A DNA stretch of 64,000 nt from assembly GCF_030247195.1 (NCBI RefSeq), contig NC_080670.1:92732661-92796660 (forward strand), given 5' to 3'. Made by a program: the position numbers and the translations under genes. Origin of the DNA: Topomyia yanbarensis (lineage: Eukaryota; Arthropoda; Insecta; Diptera; Culicidae). Shown in pieces: positions 35,046-46,232 of this stretch; positions within the stretch are counted from its first letter, which is position 1, and each line of letters opens with the position of its first letter. The notes below the pieces were generated by a model. The model ran no database searches and was not told where the DNA came from. It worked only from the letters and a program-made list of their open reading frames with translations.

Positions 35046-36778
35046 TGTAGGATACCGGCGCCCGCGGTATAATCTGGACCGACTGAGCGAAACCAACGTC
35101 GCAACAACATACGCGCAGCATCTTGAAGCAGCGCTGTCACCGGAGGAGGAGCTCATCGATGCTCCCCTTGAGGACTGCTGGACCAGGACTAAAGCAGCCA
35201 TCCGGAGCACTGCGGAGAGCGTCCTGGGATACGTACAGAGGAGTCGACGGAACGATTGGTTCGATGACGAGTGCCAAGAGTTATTGGACGAGAAGAATGC
35301 AGCACGCGCAGCGATGTTGCTTCAAGCCACGCGTCAGAACGTGGAGTCATATCGACGGAAGCGAAAACAGCAGACTCGTCTTTTTCAGGACAAAAAGCAC
35401 CGCCTGGAAGGGTCTGAGAGAGGAGATGGAGCTGCTGTATCGCTCTCAAGAAACAGTGGCGTTCTTCAAGAAGCTGAATGACTCTCGCAACGGTTTTGTG
35501 CCGCGGGCCGAAATGTGTAGAGACAAGGAAGGTGGCATCTTGACGGACGAACGTGAGGTGGTCGAAAGGTGGAGGCAATACTACAATGAACATCTGAATG
35601 GTGCGCAGGCGGACAATCGGGCGTTCGAGGAGGACGATTATGTCAGTGTCGCAGCCGACGGGGATGTACCGGCGCCCATTATGAATGAGGTTAACGAGGC
35701 TATTCAACAGCTCAAGAACAACAAGGCAGCTGGTAAGAATGGTCTAGGAGCGGAACTCTTCAAGATGGGTCCGGAGAAACTGACGGAAAGCATGCACTGA
35801 ATAATCGAAAGAATCTTGGACAGAGAACAGCTACCGGAGGAGTGGAAGGAAGGGGTCATCACCCTGACGACAAGAAAGGCGACAAATTGGACTGTGAAAA
35901 CTGCAGAGCGACCACAGTGACGAATGCCGCCCACAACGTACTATCCCAGATTCTGTTCCGGCGCCTATCACCGCTGGTAAATGAATTTGTCTGGAGTTAT
36001 CAGGCTGGTTTCATCAACGGCAGATCAACAAACGTCCAAATCATTACTGTACGACAAATCCTCCAAAAATGCCATAAATACCAGGTCCCGACACATCACC
36101 TGTTCATCGATTTTAAAGCCGCATATGAAACGGTGGACCGTGTAGATCTATAGAAAATGATGTACGAGAATGGCTTCCCTGGGAAGCTGACAACACTGAT
36201 TAAGGCTACGATGGATGATGTAAGGTGTTGTCTCAAAAGTTCGGGCGGTCTCTCGGGTCCGTTTGAAACACGCAGGGGACTAAGACAAGGCGATGGGTTG
36301 TCCTGCCTGCTGTTCAATATAGCGCTGGAAGGTGTAATGCGAAGAGGGGGGTTCAAAATGCGGGGAAGATTTTCACGAGGTCCGGACAGTTCGTGTGCTT
36401 CGCTGACGACGTGGACATAATCGGTAGAAACAAGGAGACGGTAGCAGATCTGTATACCCGACTGAAGCGCGAAGCAGTACGAGTAGGACTGAAGATAAAT
36501 GTGTCTATGACGAAGTACATGCTGGCTGGCGGAACCGATCGCGATAGGAAACGCTTGGGTAGTAGTATTACGATCGACGGCGACGAGTTCGAGGTGGTTG
36601 ACGAGTTCATCTATCTAGGCTCATTAGTGACTGCGGACAATAACACCAGCCAGGACATCAGAAGGCGTATTATCTCTGGAAGTCGTGCTTACTATGGGCT
36701 CCACAAAACTTTAAGATCCAGAAAGCTTCACCACCGCACGAAATACGTGCTGAGAACGATCATCGGTGGTGTGCAGGT
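35046..36778 (+). pseudogene. RTE-like LINE ORF2 fragment (linker and RT)
   Basis: The reading starts inside ORF2 (YNLDRLSETNVATTY), passes through EEELIDAPLEDCWTRTKAAI, then in shifted frames RSQETVAFFKKLN, LKNNKAAGKNGLGAELFK, GFINGRSTNVQ, IDFKAAYETVD, RRGLRQGDGLSCLLFN, CFADDVDIIG (catalytic ADD) and DEFIYLGSLVTAD. These are RT palm and thumb motifs in the right order. Several frameshifts and stops (near 35440, 35800, 36153 and 36400) disable it. The endonuclease part is missing, and the 3' part is cut off at an I-type fragment. The RTE-like label is tentative. Confidence 0.75.
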
Positions 36779-37262
36779 ACAAGCGAACGAAACACTTTTT
36801 CGATGGTGGAGTTCTCACTAGATCTGTCGGTAATGGAATACGGATTCTTCTGTATTCGCTCCGCCGCGAACACACATTTCATCAAACTCGAAAGGATTCA
36901 GTATCGTTTTTTGCGTATTGCCTTAGGGTGCATGCAGTCGATCAATAGATGAGTCTCGAAGTGCTGTCGGGCGTTCTCCCGCTGAAACATCGATTTTGGG
37001 AACTCTCATATCGATTGCTCATTCGATGCGATATCTTGAACCCGGTGATGATTGAAAATTTTGTTGAGCTCAATTCTCAAACCCGTTTCATGCCACTGTA
37101 CTTTGACTACATGGCGCAGAATATTAACCCTTCTTCTTATAATCCCAACCGTGTGCATTTGATAAATACTTCTGAATCTACTGTTTTCTTCTACACGTCC
37201 ATGAAAGACGAGATCTTTGGAATTCCGGATCACATACGCCCGCAAGTGGTCCCAAACATGTT
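36779..37262 (+). pseudogene. I-type LINE ORF2 fragment, copy 3
   Basis: It begins with GCGAACGAAACAC, which in copy 1 lies near 29350, and jumps after about 40 bp to sequence matching copy 1 near 30450 (GTAATGGAATACGGATT). About 1.07 kb of the RT is therefore deleted. The rest matches the RT C-terminus and connection (MSLEVLSGVLPLKHRFWELS, GIPDHIRPQV) up to 37262. It was probably joined to the RTE fragment by rearrangement. Confidence 0.75.
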
Positions 37263-37738
37263 ATCTCGTTGCACGGGCACTTTTGTTTCATTTGGCAAAC
37301 TCATTTCACTCCGCAGCCGGGGGTAACAATACAATATTGTTTGTGCACTGATATGATATGGACTGCTTGTGCGATAGGCACCGATCGGCTTGTAGGTAGA
37401 ATTGACTGTTTCACTTGTGCAGAACGATTTTTAGCTTCTGCTCAAAGCGAGATGTGAAGAAAAACTGATGTTGGATTTTGTTAGTAGGGAAGGAAGTGGG
37501 ATTTGATTTTGGAATAGTTTATATGCGTATTAGATGGAAGAAAAGATAAATGAATAAATAATTGGAACGTGCTCCCCAGTAAGAATGTGGAGCGCTTTTC
37601 TGCAGGATATCACATCACTTTGCCATTTTTGGATACACTTTTTCCGGTAGCGGAGCATCCGTCTTAATTTCTTCTCTTGAATATTATCTCTCTTCCTAAA
37701 GGTCAGCTGGTACTGATTGGTAGTTCTTTGTTAAACTC
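37263..37738. other. Non-coding DNA with a LINE 5'-leader-like piece
   Basis: CAGAACGATTTTTAGCTTCT and following bases (about 37418-37445) resemble 8669-8695, the 5' leader of the ORF1-only element, in the same orientation. No coding region was recognised. Confidence 0.4.
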
Positions 37739-37762
37739 AATAATTTGTTTCTCAGTCGGTAT
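37739..37762. repeat. Target-site duplication of R1-type element A, left copy
   Basis: A 24-base sequence starting AATAATTTGTTTCTCAGTC is repeated exactly at 42655-42678. It flanks the 3' A-run of the minus-strand element. Confidence 0.8.
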
Positions 37763-37999
37763 TTTTTTTTTACAATGGAGAAGATCTTTACGTCCTAGCC
37801 CAGTACACGTGCTATTGGTAGGGTCCAATCTACCACACGGGGTGCACTGGGGGCGTGTCGGGCTCGAATGGTGACCAGCCATTAATACCGACTAAACTCC
37901 ATTGGGCTCCGCCATCATTCCTCCCAGGAACTACCTCTCGGTATTACTTCTGGGGGGATGGCTGTACTAAATGTACTCATTCATTCTCACTCACGCGTT

Positions 38000-38450
38000 C
38001 ATACATCCTGTATGAGGCTTACTTGGGTGCTCTCTCAATCGCACTTTGATTCACTCTCAAACACTCCCACATGAGGCTGACTTTTGTGCTCACCTTTTAC
38101 GTTCCATGCGAGGCTGACTTGTGTGCTCACCTTACTCATTCCTTGCTAGGCTTACTTTTGTGCTCGCCCCACCCATACCATGTGGGGCTGACTTGGGTGC
38201 TCACCCTATCACCTGATTCACTCTCAATCGTGCCACTCTATTGTACCTTTGTCACTCCCCCTGGCATCCCATGTGGGACATTTTTCTTAGGCCCCACTTC
38301 TGACATACCATGCGAGGCTGACTTGTGTGCTCACCTTTTTCATTCCTTGCTAGGCTGACTTTTGTGCTAGCCTCTACCATACCATGTGAGGCTGACTTTT
38401 GTGTTCACCCTTAACATGCCGTGTGAGACTGACTTGGATGCTCACCCTTT
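38000..38450 (-). repeat. Tandem repeats in the element A 3' UTR
   Basis: About nine imperfect copies of CCATGYGAGGCTGACTTxTG followed by TGCTCACC occur at roughly 35-bp or longer spacing (near 38011, 38069, 38104, 38142, 38178, 38309, 38345, 38380 and 38418). The equivalent 3' UTR of element B (46420-46700) lacks the array. Confidence 0.8.
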
Positions 38451-38693
38451 CACTCCTCTGCCACGCCATGAGGTATCGATAGCTAAGTCCCAACATGCTA
38501 CGCTACAACCCTCCCGTCTTGGCATGAGGCAGTCCACTTATACGCCTATACACTCACTCTTCTGTCATGCTTCGGGGTGGCTGGGTTTACCCCTTACGCG
38601 GTTGCCATTCGCTGCGCCAAACCTGCCTCGGCATGAACAGACCATTCACTCCCTTTTTTGCGCTTGGCCTTTTTCGCTCCAGCTAACCAATCA

Positions 38694-41388
38694 CTATTTA
38701 GCCGTGCCCGTCGTCTGTTGCTCGGTTCGCCAGATTACCTGTAGCCTACTGGCAATCTGGATGGTAGCAGCCGAGACTGCGTTCCACTTCTCCACCGATT
38801 GACACATCCGCTGAATAAGGGTATCAGGGGTTGTGTCCCAGCCACAGACGTCAAGCATTGCTCTTCTTTCGACGTCGAACCGATGACATACGAACAGTAT
38901 GTGTTCGGCAGTTTCGTCTACACCTGGGCAGTCCGGGCAGACTGGGACCGCCGCGTGCCCGAACCTGTGGAGGTACTGTCGGAAACAGCCGTGGCCTGAC
39001 AGGAATTGTGTCAGGTGGAAGTGAACTTCCCCATGGGGTCTTCCCACCCAGCTCGATATGCTAGGTATCAGCCGGTGGGTCCACCTACCTTTCGAGGAGT
39101 TGTCCCACTCACGCTGCCATCTGGCGACCGAGGTCGCCCTGGTGCGCTCGCGGGCTCCCCTATTGCCACGTAGCTCAAAGCACTCCTCATCTTCCCGAAT
39201 GACCAGCCCGACTGGCATCATGCACGCTATCACGCAGGATGCATCGTGTGATACCGTGCGGTAGGCAGATATCACTCTGAGGCACATCACGCGGTAGGTG
39301 CTCTCCAGTTTCTGTAGGTAACTGGTTACCCTCAGTGCTCTTGACCATGACGGGCCGCCGTACCTGGGGATAGATACGGCAACGCCTGCCAGTAACCTAC
39401 GTCTACTGGCGCACACCTTTGAGCTGTTGGACATCATTCTCGATAGTGCCGCAACAGCAGTCGACGCTCTCTTGCATGTATAGTCGACGTGGCTGCCGAA
39501 GGTCAGCTTGTCGTCTATAATGACTCCGAGAGACTTCAGACTTCGCTGTGAAGTGATTGCGACTTCTTCCACATGGATAACTGCATGTTGTGCCGACTTG
39601 CGGTTGTTGACGATAACTACCTCCGTCTTATGATGAGCGAGCTCCAGGCCTCTCGCGCTCATCCATTCCTCCACCGTGCTGATCGCGTGTTCTGCGGTTA
39701 GTTCTACCTCAGGAATTGACTCCCCGTAGACCTCCAAGGTTACGTCGTCAGCGAAGCCGACGATCTTGACTCCAGGAAAGAACTTCAGTCTCAGAACCCC
39801 GTCATACATGAGGTTCCATAGCACCGGGCCTAGCATCGAGCCCTGCGGGACTCGGAACCCTTTTCTGACCGGCATCGGTCTCGTATAGCAGTACGCGGTT
39901 CTGGAAGTAACTTTCCAGGATCCGGTACAGACCCACCGGTAGGCTAAGCCGGTGTAACGAGAGCGCGATGGCATCCCAGCTTGCGCTGTTGAATGCGTTC
40001 CTCACGTCGAGTGTCACTAACGCAAGTATCGAATACCTCGCCTTTTTCGTTGGATCGCTATCTCGGCAGTATTTATCACTGAGTTGAGAGCGTCCACTGT
40101 GGACTTACCCTTCCGAAAGCCAAACTGGTTACTTGACAGACCGTCCGTACCTTCCGCGTACGGGGTTAGCCTGTTGAGGATGATCCTCTCAAGCAGTTTG
40201 CCAGTCGTGTCGATCAGACAGATTGGTCTGTACGCCGATGGGTCGCCTGGCGGCTTCCCGGGCTTCGGCAACAGCACCAATTTCTGCCTTTTCCATCTAT
40301 CGGGGAAACGGCACTCGTCAAGGCATCTCTGCATAGCTAGCCTGAACATGTTCGGGTTCGCTATGATCGCTGCCTTGAGAGCGTTGTTTGGAACTCCATC
40401 CGGCCCTGGAGCTTTGTTCATTGCTAGGGATTTGGCCACTGCGAGTAGTTCTTCATTCGTCACTGGAGCCACCATTTCGACCGTGCCTGCACTGTCTCGT
40501 AGGTAGCCAGGGGCTTGTGGCTCGAGACGGGAAGTGTACTTCGATAATCGTTGCCAACCGGTCCGGAGACCGTTCTGGGGGTGAAGAGCCCCCTTTGGTC
40601 TTAGCCATCACAATCCGGTAGGCGTCACCTCACGGATTCGCGTTGGCACTCTCGCACAGGTTGTCGAAACACGCTCTCTTGCTGCTCTTAATAGCCTTGT
40701 TAAGGGCCAATTTCGCAGCACGAAACACTTCACGGCATCCTCGGTGCGAGCTTTTTGCATCCTACGTCTAGCACTGAGGCAGGCTGACCGTAGAGCTGCA
40801 ATCTCGGCACTCCACCAGTATACCGGGCATCTACCGTTTCTTGGCAGTGTTTTTCTCGGCATAGTGGCGTCGCACGCGCGTGATAGAACAGCTATCAGCG
40901 CATCCCCGCTTAGACTGTCGGTGTTGGCCTCCAGTCCCAGGGCCGCGGTGAAAGCTTCGCTGTCGAAGTGATTGGACTTCCACCCGCGTACCTGACAGGG
41001 ATCTCCCGCCCTCGGATGCTGCACACCATAGTTGATCTTAAAGCGGATTGCTAAATGATCGCTATGGGTGTAGCCTTCGTCTACCCAACATTCCATGCCT
41101 GGAGCCAGACTCGAGCTGGCAAATGTTAGGTCAATCCACGCCTCCACTCCGTTTCTACGGAATGTACTAGCGGAGCCATTATTAGCTAGCACAGTATCGA
41201 GTTTCGCAAGTGCTTCCATTAGCGCTTGACCCCTGCTATTTGTACAGCGGCTGCCCCACTCCACTGCCCAAGCGTTAAAGTCTCCCGCTATGACTACCGG
41301 TTTCCGGCCCACTAGGTCCAACGAGAGCCTGTCGATCATCTGGTAGAACTGTTCTATTGGCCACCTTGGTGGGGCGTAGCAGCTGAAG
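38694..41388 (-). pseudogene. R1-type ORF2, element A
   Basis: In order on the minus strand: endonuclease (VIAGDFNAWAVEWGSR, SDHLAIRFKI) at 41339-40608, linker, RT fingers (NKAPGPDGVPNNALK, KPGKPPGDPSAYRPI, GFRKGKSTVDAL) at 40475-40017, palm (DVRNAFNSASWDA; GFADDVTLEV with catalytic ADD) and a C-terminal domain with HLTQFLSGHGCF and CPDCPGVDETAEHILFVC to 38694. The domain layout and the C-terminal CCHC motif identify the R1 clade; no RNase H is present. Frameshifts near 40600, 40475, 40017 and 39860, plus loss of the first 100 or so residues, make it inactive. Confidence 0.8.
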
Positions 41389-41399
41389 GTCCGCCCATA

Positions 41400-42638
41400 G
41401 CATGTTTATGGGCTTGCTTCTTAGCGGTGCAGATAAGGCACTTATGTGCCTTAGTGCAACCCCCGCTCTTTATATCCCTCCTCGCCGCAGCGACGACATA
41501 GTTTGCTCCTATCTATGCCCTTGCACTCGTAGGCTTTGTGGCCGGACTCAAGGCACCGATAGCACCTATCCACTGAAGGCGGCTGGGGTATGCTAATAGG
41601 GCATACCGACCAGCCGATCTTCAGCTTCCCTTTCTCGGTTACCTTTTTGGCATCCGCCTTCAGTAGCCTGAGGTAGGCTACTTAAGTGCCAGAGGGTCCA
41701 TCTCTCAATCGCACAGAGGCCCGCTCGATTGTGACATCACAATGTTCCTTAACGGCTGCGACGACGTTTTCTGCGGTCGTGAACTCGTCCAGATGCTTGC
41801 ACTGGAGAGTCATTCCCGCTCCTAGCGACCTGACTTGGGCGCCTTCTCCAAGGACCTCTTGGGCCAAGGCCTTGTAAACCGCACTAGATTGTGCGCCTCG
41901 CTTCAGCACCAGAAGCATTTCTCCCGTGTTGATGCGTCTCACGCTACGCACATCTTGCCCAAGGGCCGAAAGGCTTTCGGCCGCCTTCATCGGCTTTAGG
42001 GCATCGGCGTATTTGTCCTTGTCGGTTTTCAACCACAAGGCCTCGCCTCTGTCCTTGGCCTTCTTCGCGGGCCGCGGTACCTCCGGTGTCGGTGCCGGCT
42101 TTTTCTTGGTGACCAGCGTCCAGGGGTTTGGGTTCCCCTGCCCCGGTCGCGCCGGGTTGCTGGTACCAACGCTCTGCTCAGCGAGGTCACTCTCGCCCTC
42201 GCTTACTTCAGCCAGACGGCGTTTGGCCTTAACGGTTGCACGCCGTGTGGTGTCGGTTTTTGCACCCTCGCCTGGCGACTTCCTAGGGCGCTTCGCGTTC
42301 GACGACGTCTTGCGATTGCCCTTACCCTTGCCTTTTCCCTTCGAGGGGAACTCGGCCGCCGCTTCGAGCGACGTGGCTGCTCCGTAGAAGGTGAAGGCCA
42401 CTGTCTGAGTGCCCGTATCGACCTTCTCTTTTCCCTCCCTCTTGGAGGCCACTGTCTGGGTTTCTCTGTCGGACTTCTCCCGACATTCCACCCTCTTGGC
42501 ATAAGCCTGCTGTTTCTGTCTTGCGACACGAACAGTTTTTCGGAGTTCCAGGAGACTCTGTTTTAACTCCTTGCTTATGTTTTGCTTTGCGCTAGTGTAC
42601 TCGATTATTGCATCGAGCTGCTCCACCACTTTGCGCAT
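41400..42638 (-). pseudogene. R1-type ORF1, element A
   Basis: The remaining frame begins at the truncation point (RKVVEQLDAIIEYTS), has a coiled-coil-like lysine/glutamate region, a basic middle (KGKGKGNRKTSSNAKRPR) and a folded region up to LRDGPSGT at 41682. There a TAA replaces the glutamine codon seen in element B, and the same frame continues into knuckle sequences (CYRCLESGHKAYEC, CRRCGEEG). Roughly 80 N-terminal residues present in B are missing. Confidence 0.75.
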
Positions 42639-42678
42639 CAGTCGGTATGGATAAAATAATTTGTTTCTCAGTCGGTAT
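42639..42678. repeat. Right target duplication with filler sequence
   Basis: Positions 42655-42678 repeat the left 24-base target copy. The preceding CAGTCGGTATGGATAA (42639-42654) is a second copy of target sequence that lies downstream (42669-42684), i.e. a 30-bp local duplication at the 5' junction. Confidence 0.7.
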
Positions 42679-42828
42679 GGATAAACATATGCAGCTATGG
42701 TCCCTAATTCATAAATTACGTCACGCTTTAGGGGGAGGGGGTTCGACGAGTTGTTATATATTATGACATACGGGGAAGCGGAAGTAAGCTAGACGTTACG
42801 TAACATGTTTCCACCGAAGAAATTTTGA

Positions 42829-43496
42829 CGTAGTACTCACGTCTTTCTTTACTACACTGGGTGTCATTTCAAAATTTTCAAAACGGAAGCGTTACGTACA
42901 CTTTGAACCTTTATAACTTTTCTCCTGCTAAAGGCATTACTAATTTTGTTTCATAAATCGAAAGTAAAACGTTCAACGCTTGCTACTGATACCTCGTTTA
43001 CTATGTAAAACTTGTTTAAAAAGTTCAAAAAACTACTTTTAATGCGAATCAACATTAATGCTAGAACCTATAAATATGGGTGACACAGTTTTTCTCAAAG
43101 CCAGACGTGTCTAAGCCACAGAGCGGAGCACACGTACGTGTGCTGTTCAACGAGAAGCTGCATTTGGACCACCAATCAAATAATAGCTACTGCCTTATCG
43201 CTGCCAACCAGAAACTGTCGTCGCCCTGTGTGAAATTCATCGTTCTCAAAAGTGTACAGAGTTACTTATCCTCAAGCTGCTCTTCCAGTCCGTGAGATTG
43301 CACAGCATTCCAAAACCGATCTACCCTTCCAGAGCCCAGCCGTAATGGCCCTCTAAGAAGCCAGCGAGGCCTACCTGGTTAGTTTGTTGGAAGATACCAA
43401 TTTGTGCGCTATCCACACCAAGCGAATAATCATCATGCCGAGCGGGAACCTAAATTCGGTGTATCCCCCAGAACAAAATAAATATTTTTAGTAAAA
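42829..43496 (+). repeat. Histone H3 region, tandem duplication unit 1
   Basis: The unit begins TTTTGACGTAGTACTCACGT and contains an upstream non-coding segment and an H3 remnant. Unit 2 (from 43497) starts TTTTGACGTAGGACTTACGT and aligns along most of its length (for example AAACGGAAGCGTTACGTACA in both). Divergence is appreciable, so the duplication is old. Confidence 0.75.
43190..43465 (+). pseudogene. Histone H3 pseudogene 1
   Basis: Starting near codon 40 of H3, the sequence keeps the equivalents of ETVVALCEIHRSQKCTELL, then after a frame change REIAQHSKTDLPFQS, PAVMAL, a stop, [20 protein letters not shown] and TKRIIIMP, which follow canonical H3 in order. The N-terminal tail is not recognisable and the last 15 or so residues after IIIMP are replaced. 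One frameshift and one stop (TAA in place of glutamine after VMAL) disable it. No stem-loop follows. Confidence 0.8.
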
Positions 43497-44040
43497 GTTT
43501 TGACGTAGGACTTACGTCTTTCTTTACTATACCGGGTGTCATTTCAATATTTTCAAAACGGAAGCGTTACGTACACTTTGAACCTTAATGACTTTCCTCC
43601 TACTAAACAAATTGCTAATCTTGTTTCATAAATCGAAAGGAAAACGTTCAACGCTTGCTACTGATACCTTGTTTGCTTGTAAAACTTGTTTAAATAGTTC
43701 AAAAACTACTTTTAATGCAAATCAACATAAGTGCTGGAACCTATGAATATGTGTGGCACAACTTTTCTCAAAGCCAGACGTGTGTAAGCCACAGAGCGGA
43801 ACACACGTACGTGTGTCGCCCACTGAGAAGCTGCAATCGGACAACCAATCAAATCAATCCTGGTCGTTATCGACCAGGAACTGTCGTCGCCCTGCGTGTA
43901 ATTCATCACTCTCAGAAGCTACTAATTCACCAATCTACTAGCTGTTCTTCCAGCGTCTGGTCCATGAGATTGCGTAGGATTTCAAAACCAATCGACGCTT
44001 CCAGAGCTCAGCCGTAATGGCCCTCCATGAAACAACAAAC
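43497..44040 (+). repeat. Histone H3 region, tandem duplication unit 2
   Basis: Second unit, aligned with 42829-43370. It breaks off within the H3 coding part after the VMAL codons and runs into a stem-loop-like sequence at 44041. Confidence 0.75.
43850..44035 (+). pseudogene. Histone H3 pseudogene 2
   Basis: The frame from about 43855 gives PGRYRPGTVVALRVIHHSQK, matching H3 residues from about 38 onward. Nucleotide similarity continues through the helix 1 and 2 region (AGATTGCGTAGGATTTCAAA) to GCCGTAATGGCCCTCCATGA. The H3 C-terminal third is missing. A frame change after the RRYQK-equivalent breaks the protein. Confidence 0.75.
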
Positions 44041-44056
44041 GGTCCTTTTCAGCATC
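44041..44056 (+). terminator. Degenerate histone stem-loop
   Basis: GGTCCTTTTCAGCATC keeps the first arm, loop and CA of the histone stem-loop, but the second arm no longer pairs. It follows H3 pseudogene 2 directly. Confidence 0.45.
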
Positions 44057-44781
44057 AACCAATCATATTTTAGTATGAATTTTAGCAGAAATTCCTTTAA
44101 ACGTGTTCTCACATCTACCCACATGTGTATGTGTGTTTTCGTGGAAAGCGCGGGGGTATTTTTTCAGTAAACTACTCATCAACTTTGTATCGATCAACAG
44201 TAGCATATGAATAACTCCCATTGAAAAGTATTGAAGAAAAGCTTTACGACTGATTTAGCATATCTAAGATGGGCTTGAAGTCGTCGATTGCATGCATACA
44301 ATAAAAGCAATCACAGCACCAAATCTGTGAGTGAACTTTTGTTCTGCAACCAGTGGAGGAGCGTGGGTTAAATTAAGTCGCCAATAAACATTGTCATTCA
44401 ATCAAAAATTAGGGTTTTTTTGAGCCTCGCAATATAAATTGAAAAATTACAAGCAAGGGGGCTGGGTACATGTATGAGAAACTTTTTACATTCCAGCTAT
44501 AAGGACTGTACGTTAATTTAGACTAGCGGAGAACATCAAAGTAATTCTTTACATGACGAAAATAGTCGCCCTGATAAGGGTGGATTTTTCATAGTTTCGA
44601 CCAGAACTGCAATTTTGAATGCGAAGGCCCTCTTTTCTTTCTTCTTCACCAATGCCATTCGCAAAGAACTTTCTATTGTGTAATCGGTTTATTGTACATC
44701 GTCTACTAAAGGGGCCGGCCAACGAAAGAACGAAACGCTATAAACATAAAAAGGACGGATTTTCGCTTCGATACGGTCGAG
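44057..44781. other. Spacer upstream of H2B
   Basis: No coding region was recognised. In insect histone clusters a divergent H2A often shares the H2B promoter; none was found on the minus strand here. Confidence 0.4.
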
Positions 44782-44815
44782 TATAAAAGATAGGTACAGC
44801 CGATTTTTTCATTAG
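44782..44815 (+). promoter_or_regulatory. Histone H2B core promoter
   Basis: TATAAAA at 44782-44788 is followed by an initiator match, TCATTA, with its A at 44811, 29 bases downstream of the TATA start. The spacing is that of an RNA polymerase II core promoter. The H2B ATG follows at 44863. Confidence 0.6.
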
Positions 44816-44862
44816 TTTCAGTTCGCACGTAGCAGCAGCAGTGTCAAGCCGTCATCGTCACT

Positions 44863-45025
44863 ATGGCGCCGTAAGCTACCGGTAAGGCAAAGCGCAGACG
44901 AACATCATGAAAAGAGGTGGAAATAACGCTACAAGGAAAGCTACGCTATCTACTTTTACAATGTGTGTCCATCCGGACACCGGAGTCTAGTCGAAAGTGA
45001 TGAGCATCATGAACAGCTTCCTGAA
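44863..45025 (+). pseudogene. Histone H2B, 5' half (split by LINE copy 2)
   Basis: ATG at 44863 starts MAP, then a stop. In shifted frames the sequence follows H2B: ESYAIYFYN (codons GAAAGCTACGCTATCTACTT), HPDTGV, a TAG, SKV, MSIMNSFLN. It breaks at 45025 in the codons for NSFVND, where the target duplication of an I-type LINE begins. H2B is a core nucleosome protein made in S phase. Deletions in the basic tail and two stops show the gene was already decaying or has decayed since. Confidence 0.8.
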
Positions 45026-45224
45026 TCAACAGTTTTTGCAACCGGTTGAGACGGTTGTGCCTGCAGGTGGAAGGTTTTGTTCTCGAGAGAGCGACGGAGT
45101 GCGAGACGCTGTATGCGTTTTTGTGGGAGAGAGAGAGGCCAGTTTGTTAAGTGTGAGTCGACAGTTGATATGTCGGAGGCGTGGTCAACGGCATCCTCGA
45201 CAAGTTATGTTTTGACAGCAAACC

Positions 45225-45600
45225 GCGGGTAGACGAATTTGCCTACCGCGGTGGCAGAAATCGACAGTGATCGTGCCTGTTCACACAGAAAAAATATATT
45301 GTATTGGTGTCCTCGGGCAAATCTAATCGATGAGAGGGGAAGCGTCACAGGTAGACCCATTTGCTCTATTTGTCTACCGCAGAAGCGGTACGACGAATAA
45401 GGAAAACAAGTGGCACCGAAAAGTGTCGCATCGACAGTGGGATTTTCGCAGCAAGCCACAGGTAGCCACATTTGTCTACCGCGGTGGTGGAAACGGAGAG
45501 AGCGCGCTTGTGGTGGTGATACCGACGAGCAGCTTATCCGGAGAGAGTTTTGAAGTGTTGCAGGTAGGCCTATTCCTCTACTGAAGAAGCAACGCGACGA
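45225..45600 (+). repeat. 5' UTR hairpin repeats of LINE copy 2
   Basis: Four imperfect units at about 100-120-bp spacing (near 45228, 45350, 45461 and 45562) carry GGTAGACNNATTTG followed by TCTACCGCGGTGG-like sequence. GGTAGAC and GTCTACC are complementary, so the better-preserved units can form a small hairpin. Repeated 5' UTR units in LINEs sometimes carry promoter activity; here that is inference. Confidence 0.6.
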
Positions 45601-45756
45601 AGAAGGACAGCAAGTATCACATTGTCAAACAACGGGCACCGAGTTTACAACGTAACACATGAGGTTTGTTCTACCGGTGTCTTCGTCACCTAAGAGATAG
45701 CAGATAACAGGTATATTTTTCATTCCTTTTTGTGATAGTTTTTCTTGCTAGGTAAA

Positions 45757-46232
45757 ATGGATGACGAGATGGGAGAACGAGTAACAGACCCCCCCACCCC
45801 TAAGCCTTCTACTGAAAATATAAACCCGATTAGAATTAAAATTTACCCAGAGTCGTCAACGCGGGACCATGGATTGTATTTATTAGGCGTAAAGTAAAGG
45901 CGCTAAATATCATCCAAATTTCGAAAGATTTGACTTCACGATTCTCGTATGTAAAAGAGATAGTCAAAGTTAATAAAGATAAAATACGCATTGTCGTTGG
46001 TAGTCTCAAACAAACCAACGCAATTGCTTCTTGCGAGCTTCTTACGCGTGAATATAGAGCGTATATTCCTTCAAAGGAAATTGAAATTGATGGGGTCATC
46101 ACAGAATCGAGTTTGACTGTTGATGACTTAATTAAGCATGGGGTTGGTCGTTTCAAAGACACCATACTTAAAGACGTAAAGATACTTGAATGCAAGCAAC
46201 ACGGAGGAGATAAAAAAGTTTATCGACTGTCT
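45757..46232 (+). pseudogene. I-type LINE copy 2 ORF1, first part
   Basis: ATG at 45757 starts MDDEMGERVTDPP, matching the start of copy 1 ORF1 in layout. A frame change near 45860 is followed by an RRM-like block (VNKDKIRIVVGSLKQTNAIA) and GVGRFKDTILKDVKILECKQ, aligned to copy 1. It is cut at 46232 by R1-type element B. The ORF1 continues at 51556. Confidence 0.8.

Larger units (their letters stand above)
37763..42638 (-). mobile_element. R1-type LINE, element A (5'-truncated, decayed)
   Basis: The minus-strand element ends CTTCTCCATTGTAAAAAA at 37763 and is truncated inside ORF1 at 42638. ORF1 (zinc-knuckle type) and ORF2 (endonuclease and RT, no RNase H) are both broken. About 300 bp covering the ORF2 start is deleted near 41388. 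The 3' UTR carries a private tandem array. A 24-bp target duplication flanks it, with 16 extra bases between ORF1 and the right copy. Confidence 0.85.
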
